Assembly (NCBI GenBank): GCA_026874595.1
Contig: CM049309.1
Location: forward strand, 7,651,076-7,715,075
Direction: 5' to 3'
Source: Sipunculus nudus
Taxonomy: Eukaryota; Annelida; Sipuncula; Golfingiida; Sipunculidae
DNA length: 64,000 nucleotides
Shown: piece after piece, positions 24,016 through 35,429 of the stretch
Layout: each line of letters begins with the position of its first letter
How positions within the stretch are numbered: position 1 is the stretch's first letter
Program-made: the position numbers and the translations under genes
The notes under the pieces: generated by a model
Database searches by the model: none
Told to the model about the DNA's origin: nothing
Seen by the model: only the letters and a program-made list of their open reading frames with translations

Positions 24016-27000
24016 TAGCTCAGCTGACTATGAGTCATCTGAGCTATAGTCGTGGTCCATCGTCATCCGTCCGTCTGTCTGTCCATCCGTCTGTCTGTCC
24101 GGATGTCTGTCTGTAAGACTGGCACGTTTAGACACCATTGGACCTACGAATCTGAAATTTGCCATACAGTTAGATGTCCCAAAAATCTCCTACCAAGCCG
24201 AAAATTGGGTCAATAGGACTTTGTTCCTTCGAGATATTAAGGAAAAACCTCAATTTTTTATTAGAAATCTATTTTCACACTTCAGGACTGCCTTATATCA
24301 AAACCACTCATCTGGTTTTCTTCATATTTTTTCCATAAATATTCCTCTATATAGTTCCTATGGACATGCCAGAAATTAAGTCAGTATTATTTAATTTAAA
24401 AAAGTTATGGGCCCAAACATAATGGACTTTGTAAAAAAATCAGGAAAGATATTTGGTCACTTAAGATTAAAAGTGTTAATGGTAGGGACTTTTTTTCAGT
24501 AATACAACTTTAATTGATCAAAATTTAATTGTATACCAAAAATTAGATCAAAATCTGTTAAATTTTTTTAAATATTGGCAAAAATATAAAATTGGTACCT
24601 TAAATTTTGCCCAAGTTTGACCATGGCACGTTTTTTTCCTGTAAGTACTGTGATTTTTTGTTAGCATTTTAACACCAAAAATTTGTAACCAGTTGATAAA
24701 AAATTGTAGATTTTATTCAAGTTTTCAAGCACCATGTCACATCAAGTTTACATCAAGCTAGTGTTACGCAGTTTGCTAGAGCTCAGCTCCCCAGCTAAGC
24801 TCTAAGTCCCTTAAATTTAGCATACAGTTAGATGTCTACAAAATCCCCTACCATGCTAAGAATTTTATCACTAGGACTTAATTCCTTCGAAATATTAATG
24901 AAAAACTTCATTATTCCATTAAAAACCCATTGTTACACTGTAAGACTGCCTAATATCAAAACCACTGATCTGACTTTGATCATATATAATATACATATTT
25001 TTCTATACATTGGCTATGCACATGCCAGATATGATGTCAGTATTGCGTAATTGTTTTAAGTTATGGGCCCAAACATAATGCACTTTTTAAAAAATCAAGA
25101 AATATATTTACTCCCTTAACAAGAGGATTGCTGAAGCTAGAGATTTTTTCCAGGGATGTAACATTATTTAATCAAGATTCAATTGAATACAAAAAATTAG
25201 TTCTGAATTTTTCAAATTTTATAAGTTATTAGTATAAATATAAAATTAGTACCTTAAATTTTGCCCAACTTTGACCATGGCACGTTTGTTTCCTGAGAGA
25301 ACTGTTGAAATAATTTTCATATCATGCTCACATAATGGTTTCATCTTTGTAGTTTAGAAAGCTGAAGGAAATTGGCCAAATATTGTAGCTTTTATTAATG
25401 TTTATATGAGACCATGTCAGACCCAGGCTTATTCCAGCCCCTCTTCAGTCACCTGTATGTTGACCTTGTTGACCTTTCATCAGATTATGCATGCTTAAGC
25501 GAAGCATACACTGGGGTGGCCAGGCAGCTAATGCCTAGCCACAGTTGATCCAGGTGTCCAACCCAACTCATCTAAAAGTTGTTTTGAAAAACAACATAAC
25601 AAAAAACAATAAATCAATAATTGTAACCGCCAAAACAGAGTTTTGCGGATAATATGTTTTCAGCTGCACGCCGTCGCCGCCGCGGCGGCGTAGGTGTCTG
25701 GAGAACTCCTCTGTAACCGCTGGGCGGAATTTTACGATTATGTTTGGGTCACATGTGAACTGCTGCGCCCCGATTTTGTTTTGACCTCTGACCTTTCCTC
25801 TGCGCTCTGTGTCCGTTTGTGCGTCTGTTTCCACACATAAACCCACATATCTCGGGAACCGTTGACCAATCAGGAAAATTTTTTTGCACAAATGTAGCCC
25901 TTGCAGAGCTTTATAACATACACAAAAAATGGTGGCGCCACCTGCAACCATGTTTGCACAATGTCCATCTGTTCGTCTGCCTTGGGTTAAAATCACTCCT
26001 ATCTCTGCAGTGATTTGACTAATTCACCTGAAATTTGGCATGCGTATACATCCTGGATAGCTTTTCTGATTTTATGACTGGTGGCGCCACCTACATTCAC
26101 GTTTACGCTGCAGACATCCAAGCTCATATCTCAGGAACCGTTTGACCGATTGGGCCAAAATTTTGCATGTGTATAGATCTCACGTAGCTCTTTATCATAC
26201 GCAAAACTGGTGGCACCACCTACAGCCATTTTTGCACAGCTCCCGTCTGTTTGTCTGCCATGGGATAAAATCACTCATATCTAGGCAGTGGTTTGACATA
26301 TCTGCCTTAAATTTTGCAGGTTTAAACATCCCCGACAGCTCTCTTGATTTTATGACAGGTGGCGCCACCTGCATTCTAGTTTATGCAGCAGACATCCAAG
26401 CTCATATCTTGGGAACCGTTTGACCGATTTGGCCAAAATTTTGCATGTGTATAGTTCTCACAAAGCTCTTTATCATATGCAAAACTGGTGGCGCCACCTT
26501 CAACCATTTTTGCACAGCGTCCATCTGTTTGTCTGCCACGGGCTAAAATCACTCATAAACATATAGTGGTTGGACTTATCTACCTCAAATTTTGCATATG
26601 TATACAACTTGGACAGCTTTCTGGATTTTGTGGTAGGTGGCGCAACCTACATACACCATTTGGCTGCAGACATCCATGCTAATATGCAACACTTCACTCT
26701 TTTTCCCCTTGCCACTCAATCCATGCCTCACTTCACCCGTTCCACTCTGATTTAGGCGGATACACGTAGTCGCTTGTCGACTACCCATATTCTAGTTTTG
26801 TATTGGTTTTTTATAACAAATTAAAGAAAAATTAATAGAAAAGGAATTTGTTAGTTGATGAGTAACAGAAAATTAACTTGCAGTTACTGATGATGTAAGA
26901 ATCTTGTATGGATGGATAGAATGTCAATGTCAATGTTATTCATAATAACACCATGCAGTCACCTATGGTATTTTTCAGTGAAATTTCAATGATAAAAAAA

Positions 27001-27818
27001 TAAATCATATTATTCATTATTAATCATTAGGGATCATATGAAGGAAATTAATGATAGACATAGATGCAGTTGATAATATTAATCTAGATTCCTACTGTGT
27101 CTAGTAGATTGATGTGAAAGGAGTCCAAAGTGAATATATTACATTTATTTTTATTTAATATGAATAAAAGCCATAAAACCAGGTACTTATGATCATTATT
27201 TAAATGTGTGAATTTTGTATATTCTGGATTCTCAACATCATTGTTTGGTGAAAACTGAATAAATACCAGACATGGTGCGAATACTTTGCAATTGTATTTG
27301 AATACGAATATGAATATGTACTGCATTAAAAAATTTTATTGCATAAGAATGGGAATTCAGGTAAAAATGAAAGTATTTGAATACCAGTGCAAATACTTTC
27401 AAAATGTATTCATGAATGCATTCATGAATATATTCTATAATATTATTTCAATAATCATTTCAGTTATTTTAAAAAATCATATGATTTTCTTATTATTTTT
27501 TTTTTAAATTATATAGGCATAATATTTGTTATTAAATTTTAATAAATAGTTAAACTCTTTTATAATATGTGCTGCTTATAAGTTATATGACCAAGTCAAA
27601 ATCTGTGTGACAATAGCACTCCATTTGTTAATAAAATAAATGAAATCAATCCTCTTCCCTGTCTCCAAAGATACTATCAAAATCATACATAAGCTAAACA
27701 CCAACAACTCATATTAAAGCTTATATTTATTACCACACAAAACAAGCATGTGCCTCTTTCCCAAATCATATTTTTTATCATATATAACAGCTGAGCGCCG
27801 TGACCTATGGGTCCCTTG
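24016..27818 (+). mobile_element. HLE-D element, full length, split by an HLE-B
   Basis: The 5' hairpin AGCTCAGCTGAC (24017-24028) pairs with GTCATCTGAGCT. It is followed by 'atagtcgtggtcc' and a (GTCY)n tract. The 3' end has CAGCTGAGC, the inverted repeat of the start, a hairpin around GACCTATGGGTC, and CTTG at 27815-27818. Without the HLE-B (25623-26795) its length is about 2.6 kb, close to the 2.55-kb copy at 39325-41875. It sits inside a LINE: reading frame sense resumes on both sides with no duplication seen. No protein is encoded. Confidence 0.85.
25623..26795 (+). mobile_element. HLE-B element, full length, nested in HLE-D
   Basis: The 5' end is GTAACCGCCAAAAC (25623-25636) pairing with GTTTTGCGG, followed by a CCG-rich stretch. 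The 3' end has GGCGGATAC, the hairpin GTAGTCG / CGACTAC at about 26766-26784, and CTAG at 26792-26795. The body has about three units of roughly 277 bp with repeated GGTGGCGCCACC. The flanks 'aataaatcaata' and 'ttttgtattggtttttt' join to match the uninterrupted HLE-D at about 40840-40870, so this is an insertion without visible target duplication. Confidence 0.88.
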
Positions 27819-27820
27819 TT

Positions 27821-28781
27821 CCAATATCATCGAGTTGCTTCAGCAATCTATATGTCATATAAGGAAATCTGCTCTCTTCCAAAAGATTAAACCAGTACCT
27901 AATACTACAACTCATATATTTTACCCACAATGGTTTCTTCTGCACTCCCCAAGGACTCCAAAATTTGGTGAGATCACCCCTACCCCTAAAACATTTTTAC
28001 AATATCGATATTGCAGGGTTTCAATTTGATCACATCCATCATATCCCCAAAGTTCTGACCCGTATAATAATTTCGGTAATATAATTTTATGAAAAAGCAT
28101 AAATTTTTCACAAACCGGCATTATGCCACATTTTGTGTGTCAAATTTTTTAACATCGTTACTTTCATATTTGAATTTTGCCTAATCTGAGAGAGCTCTTA
28201 TTTCCATGATAGTCTTGATGAGAAATTTATACCCAAATATTAGCAACACTAATGTTTTTACCCTTTTTGTCCATTTCTCAGCTTTCTTGAGGATACCTCC
28301 ATTTCTAAATTTAACAGTTCTTGACTTATTGAGATTAACCTGCTTCTCCACATTTAGCAAAATTCATCCAATATATTAATTAATTTTTTTCTGCAATTAC
28401 CAGGTGTGTCAGCTAGTAAAATAATATCCTCCGTAAACATTAATATTGAAATGTCAGTTGCATTTTCTTTTAATGATATTCAATGAAAATTACTGTTTTT
28501 TTAATCTCATACAATTGATTAAGAAATATATAAAATTATATCGGGCTCAATACACACCCTTTTCTAATTCCCTACTTACAGTTAAACCATTCAGTTAATC
28601 CATCTGAAATTTGTACACAGGCTTTAAGGTCAAGATACATTGTTCTAATTACCGATAATATATTTCCATGTATCCCATACTGAATTAATTTATGACATTT
28701 CAGACAGGTCTTTCTGAATTGGTTAACATTTTGGTTAGGTCAATATTATAGGGTTCCATAAAGAGGTTAATAATACATATT
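27821..28781 (-). pseudogene. Non-LTR retrotransposon (LINE) reverse transcriptase fragment
   Basis: Read on the minus strand, the order of motifs is that of a LINE reverse transcriptase. First come YGIHGNILSVIRTMYLDLKA and LTEWFNC, then a stop, then GIRKGCVLSPI at 28539-28571. Next is LMFTEDIILLAD, where FTED (28426-28437) stands in place of the catalytic YADD box. It continues through KLLYGSELWGYDG and YRYCKNVLGV to FNLLEESRFPYMTYRLLK, which ends at the HLE-D junction. Several stops and frameshifts, plus the altered catalytic box, make it a dead copy. The protein continues at 24015-23598 beyond the inserted HLE-D. Confidence 0.85.
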
Positions 28782-28815
28782 AACAAGTGACCCATGGGTC
28801 ATAACCCTCAGCTCA
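28782..28815 (-). mobile_element. HLE-D/E-type 3' end in opposite orientation
   Basis: The sequence starts AACAAG and has the perfect palindrome GACCCATGGGTC at 28789-28800, then 'cctcagctcac'. In reverse complement this is AGCTGAGG, hairpin, CTTGTT, the 3' end of the HLE-D/E type. It abuts the LINE fragment. The body would extend to the right, but no matching 5' end was found before 31078. Confidence 0.6.
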
Positions 28816-31078
28816 CTAAGAAGACATTCACAATGAATTTTACCATCTGAATGCAAAATTTTGAAGGTATCCAGTGCACAGTGTCACGGGCAAAGGACTT
28901 TGACAAACCTACACATCCCCAGAAACAAACAAGTTTTAGCATTGTTTTGGACTTGCCTACTCCAGAAGTTGTTTCTGTTTCTCCCCCTGTAAACAGTTTC
29001 ATTTTACATCTTAAGCATTTGCCTGTCTGGGGGTTTTACAGAAAGTTCCCCAATTATCGCTATATTCCACTTGGCCTGGCAGGGGTCTCATGTGAAAGAT
29101 CCTGAAAATTAATCAATTCTTGAGCAGGATCAAATGGACAGAATTCTGTGGTCATGTTGTTTTCAGACACTTACTGGTATGAAACACAATAAGTGTCTTC
29201 CATCTTCACATTAAGTAGACAGTAGATTTTCACACCACCTTGCTGGGAAATAATATTTGTAATTACTAATATTCTTTCTATATTCACCCAACTACAGAAT
29301 TCTGAGCTAAAGGCAACAGCAATAAATTCTTGACTGATTACAGAACCAATTTACATAGCATTAGTAGCATCAGACATAAAGAGAAAATGATCTTTAGTTG
29401 GCCATTTACTTTCTTGATTAATTAAATCTGATAATACCTCTTTAATTTAAATTTCCAGTACTTATGTTTATCTGTGCAAATACTTAAGAAAAATATAACA
29501 AACTAACTATTTAACATGTTTTTTTTTTTTACTTACTTTTTTTTTTGAAAATGCAGTGAAACATGGCTGCAAACATTTTTTTTTTGGTAAGTAAAAATTC
29601 ATGTAGGACAAGTAAAAGCTAGATGGGACTTGCCTGAATGCCTAAAGTTAATGTTGAGCCCTGTCCTAATTGGGAATGTCCCAGTCCGGAATGTCCTAGT
29701 CTGATATATCCTAGTCCAAAAAGTCCATGTTTAAATATCCTACATGTACATTCATTTATACCAAGCAGTCTGCTTGAGGTTGTTTTTGATAACTACTGAT
29801 CTATTACTCTGGCTGGTGTCGGTTTTTAATCAGAATTTTTTTGCACTCTATCAAGATACTTCAGATATATATTGCAGTTTAAACGTGGACTTTTGTTTGT
29901 AGCCTGATGTCTTTTGTAAACAATAGAATTAGAAGAACTGCTTAACTTCTGGTACATTGCACATCAGCCTGCTCAGATGATTTAAGTTTTAAGGCTCCCA
30001 TTTCGAAAGATATAAAAATTATCTTTGTTATCTTGAGCCAAGAAATCCATTGATATCAGTATTACACCTGAAATCCTAATTCTATTGATACTCAATAACC
30101 AAAGGTCACCAGATAATTGGTCTGATCGACAAACATCAGTGGTTATTCTTTATTAATATTTTGACAAAAAGCTGGATTCCTTATATAATTAAGAATGAAT
30201 GTTAAATCAGTGCTATGATTTATATCATGATGGTGATAAAAACTGGCTAATCACAGAACTAAGTTCATTGCTCTCAAGTTTATAAAATTATGTTTAACCC
30301 TTTTAGTGTTATATGTGATGTCAAGTGATGGGCCAGTGATCAATTATAATTGGTGATTGTTTGGTTAATGCACACTGATTTTCTCATGGATCTTGCAGCG
30401 GCATAATTGATAACAAGTTAGGCACATACCCGTAACTTGGCTTTGTGATAACAAAATACATGCATTCATTTAATTCCTACAAGCTCAGTCTAGAAAATTC
30501 TGTGTTTAGTAATAAATTCTTACTTACAAACTCACAAAATGTATAGAATATAACATATTATTTATAGAATATGAAATTACAATGGATCCCAGGCACTATT
30601 GGCATCTGTAATAATTTCCAGGAAAACAAGCAGAAAAATTCTTGTGCGGATATTGAACCGCATCCGGTGACAAAGAAGACTAACTGATCCCATGGTATTG
30701 TCTAGTGGACAAACCGTTGCAGGAAATGGAAAGAAAGCTGAAAAATCGTTCTCGGGATTCAGCCAGCAGGGAATGGAAATATTTCGCAACATAAATAGAT
30801 GGCATCACCGGCTTTTAGCCGTGGTAGTTAAAAAAAACTCCAGGTTCATATGAAACTGGTGGAATATTGATTCAGACAGCCTCGCATGTTATTTTTTCCA
30901 CCTCGTCCTGAGACAGGAAAAAAAATAAGTTTTTTTTTTGCCGGGGCAGCAGACAGACAAAGAAATGCAGCAGAGCAGTTTTTTCGGGTGATAGAATTGA
31001 TCTGTTTTGCTTCAGATGTCTGTCCTGTGGTATTTTAATCAGTGCATTGAAGAGTGTAAAAAAAATTGTATTTTTCCT
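28816..31078. other. Stretch without a firmly recognised gene
   Basis: The sequence is mixed: some parts are less AT-rich (28850-29100 and 30570-30830). Open frames at 28851-29105 (+) and 28808-29002 (-) overlap and match nothing I know. T runs lie at about 29519-29588. See the separate low-confidence entry at 30577-30693. Confidence 0.4.
30577..30693 (-). other. Possible small exon with signal-peptide-like sequence (uncertain)
   Basis: On the minus strand an ATG in a strong context (CCATGGG) opens 38 codons. The region after a basic stretch (NIRTR) is hydrophobic (IFLLVFLEII), and then comes ANSAWDPL and a stop. This looks like a secretion signal with a cleavage site near ANSA. It is either a chance frame or a first exon that splices at the weak TT|GTAATT before the stop. 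I do not recognise the gene. Confidence 0.2.
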
Positions 31079-31081
31079 TTT

Positions 31082-32018
31082 TAGCCCTCAGCCCTTAGGC
31101 TGATGGGCTATTGTCGTCACCCAAGCTGTCCGTCCGTCCGTCCGTCCGGCCGGCCGGCGTCCGTTAACTTTTACCTTGTGAGCGGGATATCTTGAAAAGG
31201 ATTCACCGTCAGAATTTTATTTCCTCGGTAAAGATGTATATCGACAAAATCTCGGTCAAGTTCGAAGATGGGTGACCTTGACCTATTTTTCTACATTTTA
31301 GAGCTGATTATAGAAAAACACTTAGATGCTTATTACTCAGGAACCATTTGATGGATTTTCACAAAACTTACTATGATTATTGGGACTGATAATCTGTACC
31401 TGCTACACAAGTTTGGTGGCGCCACCTACAATATCTGATTTTTAATGAATTTTTATCTGATTTTTCAACTTTGGGCTTGTGAGCAGGATATCTCTAAAAA
31501 GATTCACCGTAGGAATTTTATTTTTTCCGTGAAATGTATATTGACAAAATCTCAGTCAAGTTCGAAGATGGGTGACCTTGACCTATTTTTCTTAGTTTTA
31601 GAGCTGATTATAGAAAAAACATTTAGAAGCTTATTTCTCAGGAACCATTGGCTGGATTTTCACAATACTTACTATGATCATAGGGAGTGATAGTCTGTAA
31701 CTGCTGCACAAGTTTGGGGGTGCCACCTGCAATATCTGATTTTTAATGAATTTTTCTTGGATTTTTCAACTTTGGCCTTGTGAGCGGGATATCTCTAAAA
31801 GGATTCACAATAGGAATTTTATTTCTTTGGTGAAGATGTATATCGACAAAATCTCGGTTATGAATCATGGTACATACCTCTCCATTTTAAATTTATAACT
31901 GAGACATGTACAGATATACATCCATGTGAGAACAGATATTTAGTACTTGTTACTGTTACCACCTCTAAACACTGTTCTTTTGGCTGAGGGCTTTTGTCAG
32001 CTTCTGCTGATATTCTAG
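31082..32018 (+). mobile_element. HLE-C element with internal deletion
   Basis: It has the same 5' hairpin as the copy at 8294 (AGCCCTCAGCC, then GGCTGATGGGCT) and a longer (GTCC)n tract including CCGGCCGGCCGG. The 3' end has GGCTGAGGGC, arms TCAGC and GCTGA, and CTAG at 32015-32018. Two full units and a third that stops at about 31859 are present. From there it jumps to the 3' terminal region, so most of the third unit is deleted relative to the first copy. Confidence 0.85.
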
Positions 32019-33118
32019 TTAATTTTGCTGATGACATAACTTGCATGAAAAAAAATTTTATAGCCATCCATACAGCTGTTTTTTATACAGGATGCAGTGA
32101 TTATTTATTACTGTAGATCAACAAAACTAATGACATTCTGTCATTAATGCAGCTAATACATTTTTGCAGCTGCTTGTGGGTTAAATATTACATTTAAATT
32201 TAGTTTTCTCTTTTGTGATTGCCTTGCATGTGTCCACTTATTAGTTGCTGTAGGATGCTAGAAAAATTGAATTTTATTACTTCAAGTTCTAGTCGTAGAT
32301 ATATGTGTAAAAGATAGGATATATATATTCCTTATATTTCTCTTACATTCATTGACTAAAGCTTTATTCCCACTTTAACCCTTTGAACCGTAAGATAAAG
32401 AGTTGAAAGGATTTTACCAGGTCTGCATGAAATTTTTGGCAGTTTTGCTGCTGTGAAAAAAGAGGGTTTTCTTGAACATTAGCATGTTAGCAAAAGGTAT
32501 ATAGAAATCGGCATGTAATATCTGAGTGAGGCAATATATATTTTCATAATTGTTACTCAATTTAGATAAATGTGACACCTAAAATAAACCAGATCAACCT
32601 TTGAATATGGTTGTATACTAGTGATGGGAGTCAGTTCCTTTTTCATAATCGATCATCGGTTTTAGTAAACTGATTGATGATCGATTATTAATCGGTTCAG
32701 ACAAAAATAAAGAAATATAAATTATCTTTGAAACTGTACTTTCTTAACCCAGCCTGCATGTCTTAGTAATTCTGCCTTAGGAAAGATGTTTTTGCTTTTT
32801 ATATATTTTTCCTATTATAACTAATATATGCTATTCATAGTTTCATTTTATCTAATTATAATAATCAAGAATTAAACCACAATTCAGGACATCTACTTGC
32901 TGGCCCTCATGAATACTCCTGCGTCTTATTTTAACTTCACCACCAGCAAGGACTGTCATGTTATACAAATATGACGACTGCTGACATGCATACTGGTTTC
33001 ACGGCCCGCCAGAAAAATTACAGGCCCATTAAAAAAAAGTAATTGAAATCTAAAAGTATTATTAATCATGTATGATCTGTTTGTATAATGTATAAGACAA
33101 AGGTCTGGGGTTATTATT
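32019..33118. other. AT-rich stretch, one long-arm hairpin
   Basis: No gene was recognised. ATAATCGATCATC at 32645-32657 pairs perfectly with GATGATCGATTAT at 32676-32688, giving a 13-bp stem with an 18-base loop. Confidence 0.5.
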
Positions 33119-34262
33119 GTATCCGCCAAAACAAAGTTTTGCTGATACTATTTTTTTTACCAGGTTCCGAGGCAGCGGCGGCGTTCGTTTCCGAAGAACT
33201 CCTCTGAGACTTTTAGACTGATTTTTCCGAAACTTACACCAATTATCAGGTCACATGTGAACTGGTGCCTAACCAATTTGTGTTGACCTCTGACCTTTCC
33301 TGTCTGCCCAGCGTCCACTTGTGCATCTGTTTCCACACATAAACCCACATATCTCGGGAACCGTTTTACTGATTAGGAAAAAATTTTGTACAAATGTAGC
33401 CCTTGGATAGCTTTATAACATACACAAAAAATGGTGGCGCCACCTGCATCCATGTTTGCACAGTGTCCATCTGTTCATCTGCCTTGGGTTAAATCACTCA
33501 AAACTCTGCAGTGCATGTGTATACATCCTGGATAGCTTTCTTGATTTTATGACAAGTGGCGCCACTTACATTCACGTTCCCACTGCAGACATCCATGCGT
33601 ATATCTCCGGACTAGTTTAACATATCTTCCTGAAAATTTGCATGTGTATAGATCTCTTATACCTCTTTATCATACACAAAACTGGTGGTGCCACCTGCAA
33701 TCATTTTTGCACAGCGTCCGTCTGTTTGTCTGCCATCGGACAAAATCACTCATATCTCGGCAGTGGTTTGACATAACTGCCTTAAATTTTGCAGGTTTAT
33801 ACATCCTGGACAGCTTTGTTGATTTTATGACAGGTGGCACCACCTACATTCTAGTTTACGCTGCAGACATCTAAGCTCATATCTCGGGAATCGATTGGGC
33901 CAAAATTTTGCATGTGAATAGATCTCACATAGCCCTTTACCATATGCAAAACTGGTGGTGCCACCTGCCACCATTTTTGCACAGGTCTTTCTGTTTTTCT
34001 GCTATGGGATAAAATCACTTATATACATGTAGTGGTTTGACTTATCTGCCTTAAATTTTGCATATGTATACAACTTGGACAGCTTTCTGGATTTTGTGGT
34101 AGGTGGCGCAACCTGCGTACACATTTTGGCTGCAGACATCCATGCTAATATGCAACACACCTCACTCTATTTCCCCTTGCCACTCAATCCATGCCTCACT
34201 TCACCTGTTACACTCTGATTTGGCAAATACATGTAGTCGCTTGTCGACTACCTATATTCTAG
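33119..34262 (+). mobile_element. HLE-B element, full length (about 1.1 kb)
   Basis: The 5' end is GTATCCGCCAAAAC followed by GTTTTGCTGATAC, forming a hairpin. The 3' end has TTGGCAAATAC (a decayed GGCGGATAC), the hairpin GTAGTCG / CGACTAC, and CTAG at 34259-34262. The body holds about three diverged units with GGTGGCGCCACC, perfect near 33433. The length matches the nested copy at 25623. Confidence 0.85.
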
Positions 34263-34389
34263 TTTTAACCCTTTACTGTTTACATTTATTTTAGATTTCC
34301 GACAAATTCTGACACTATTTATATTTACACTAACAGCCATATCTTTTCAAGCTTTTTTTGTATCTTTATCAAATTTTCAACAGTTCCCA

Positions 34390-35190
34390 CTAAGAGGGTT
34401 TGCGTCCATTAACAGACCACGTTTTAAAACCATTGGACCTACGAATCCAAAATTCAGCAAACCATTAGATGTCCCTAAAATCTCCTACTATACCGAAAAT
34501 TGGGTCATTAGGACTTCGTTCCTTCCAGATATTTAGGAAAAACCTCCGTTTTCGAAAAAAAGGCCATTGTTACACATCAAGGCTGCCTAATATCAAAACC
34601 ATTGGTCTGTTTTTTATCATAATAGTATTCATATTCTTCCATACATTTTCTGTGCACATACCAAAAATTAGGTCAGTATTAGGTATTATTTTGAAGTTAT
34701 GGGCTCAAATATAATGCAGTTTTTTAAAAATTAGGAAATATATTTGCTCACTTAACATGAGAATTGCTGAAGCTGAGCTTTTTTCAGGAATATAACTTTA
34801 TTTAATCAAGATTCAATTGTTTACCCAAAATTAGATCTGATTTTTGCAAATTTTTCAAGTTATTAGCATAAATAAAAAATCAATACCTTAAATTTTGTCC
34901 AACTTTGGCAATGGCACTTTTTTCCCTGTAAGCACTGTTGATTTAATTTTCACAGCATATATACATAAGGATTTAATCTTTAAAATCTGAAATTTCAAAG
35001 GAATTGTTTGAAAAGAGTAGCTTTTATTCAAGTTTTCATACACCATGTCAAGTGTTGTTTACATCTAGCCCACCTAGTAGTACAGCCTTCACTTGCATTA
35101 TGTAACCCAACCCAGGCAGCTTGCCTTGGCTCAGCTTGGCCGCTACTAGCAGGCCTCCCCCCTGCCCTGCACCCTTCCCGCCCAGCTAAT
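34390..35190 (+). mobile_element. HLE-D internal fragment
   Basis: The phrases 'accattggacctacgaatcc', 'tagatgtccctaaaatctcc' and 'ggctgcctaatatcaaaacc' match HLE-D interiors at about 24130-24300. The later part matches through 'gttatgggctcaaatataatg' and 'aacactgttgattt'-like sequence. Neither end is present. Confidence 0.65.
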
Positions 35191-35429
35191 GCATAAACTA
35201 GATGAATGTAATAATTTTCTGTATATTATTTTATTCTTGGCTATGCTACATTTTAGATTTTGTATTGTACCACCAGGGTTACAATGATTAAAGTGCACAT
35301 TTAATCGTGTCCACAAAGTGATGTATTTTGCTATGAAAGTGTGGATGTTCATTAGATAAGTAATGCTTTACTTCAGAAGAGTAAAACTTCAATAGGTGGG
35401 AAATTGACTATTAATTCCAGTAATTAATT
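35191..35429. other. Short spacer, no gene seen
   Basis: AT-rich sequence between an HLE-D fragment and an HLE-A copy. Confidence 0.4.

Noticed and set aside
25568-25996. A 142-codon minus-strand open frame with an Arg-rich part
   Set aside because: It spans the HLE-B 5' hairpin and CCG tract. The Arg-rich stretch comes from the CCG repeats.
30650-30740. tRNA-Glu-like words (gatcccatggtattgtctagtgg)
   Set aside because: No clover-leaf, no anticodon arm and no proper B box on the same strand could be found.
35008-35196. A 62-codon open frame with Ala/Leu/Pro-rich end
   Set aside because: It lies in an HLE-D internal fragment; related HLE-D copies do not keep the frame.
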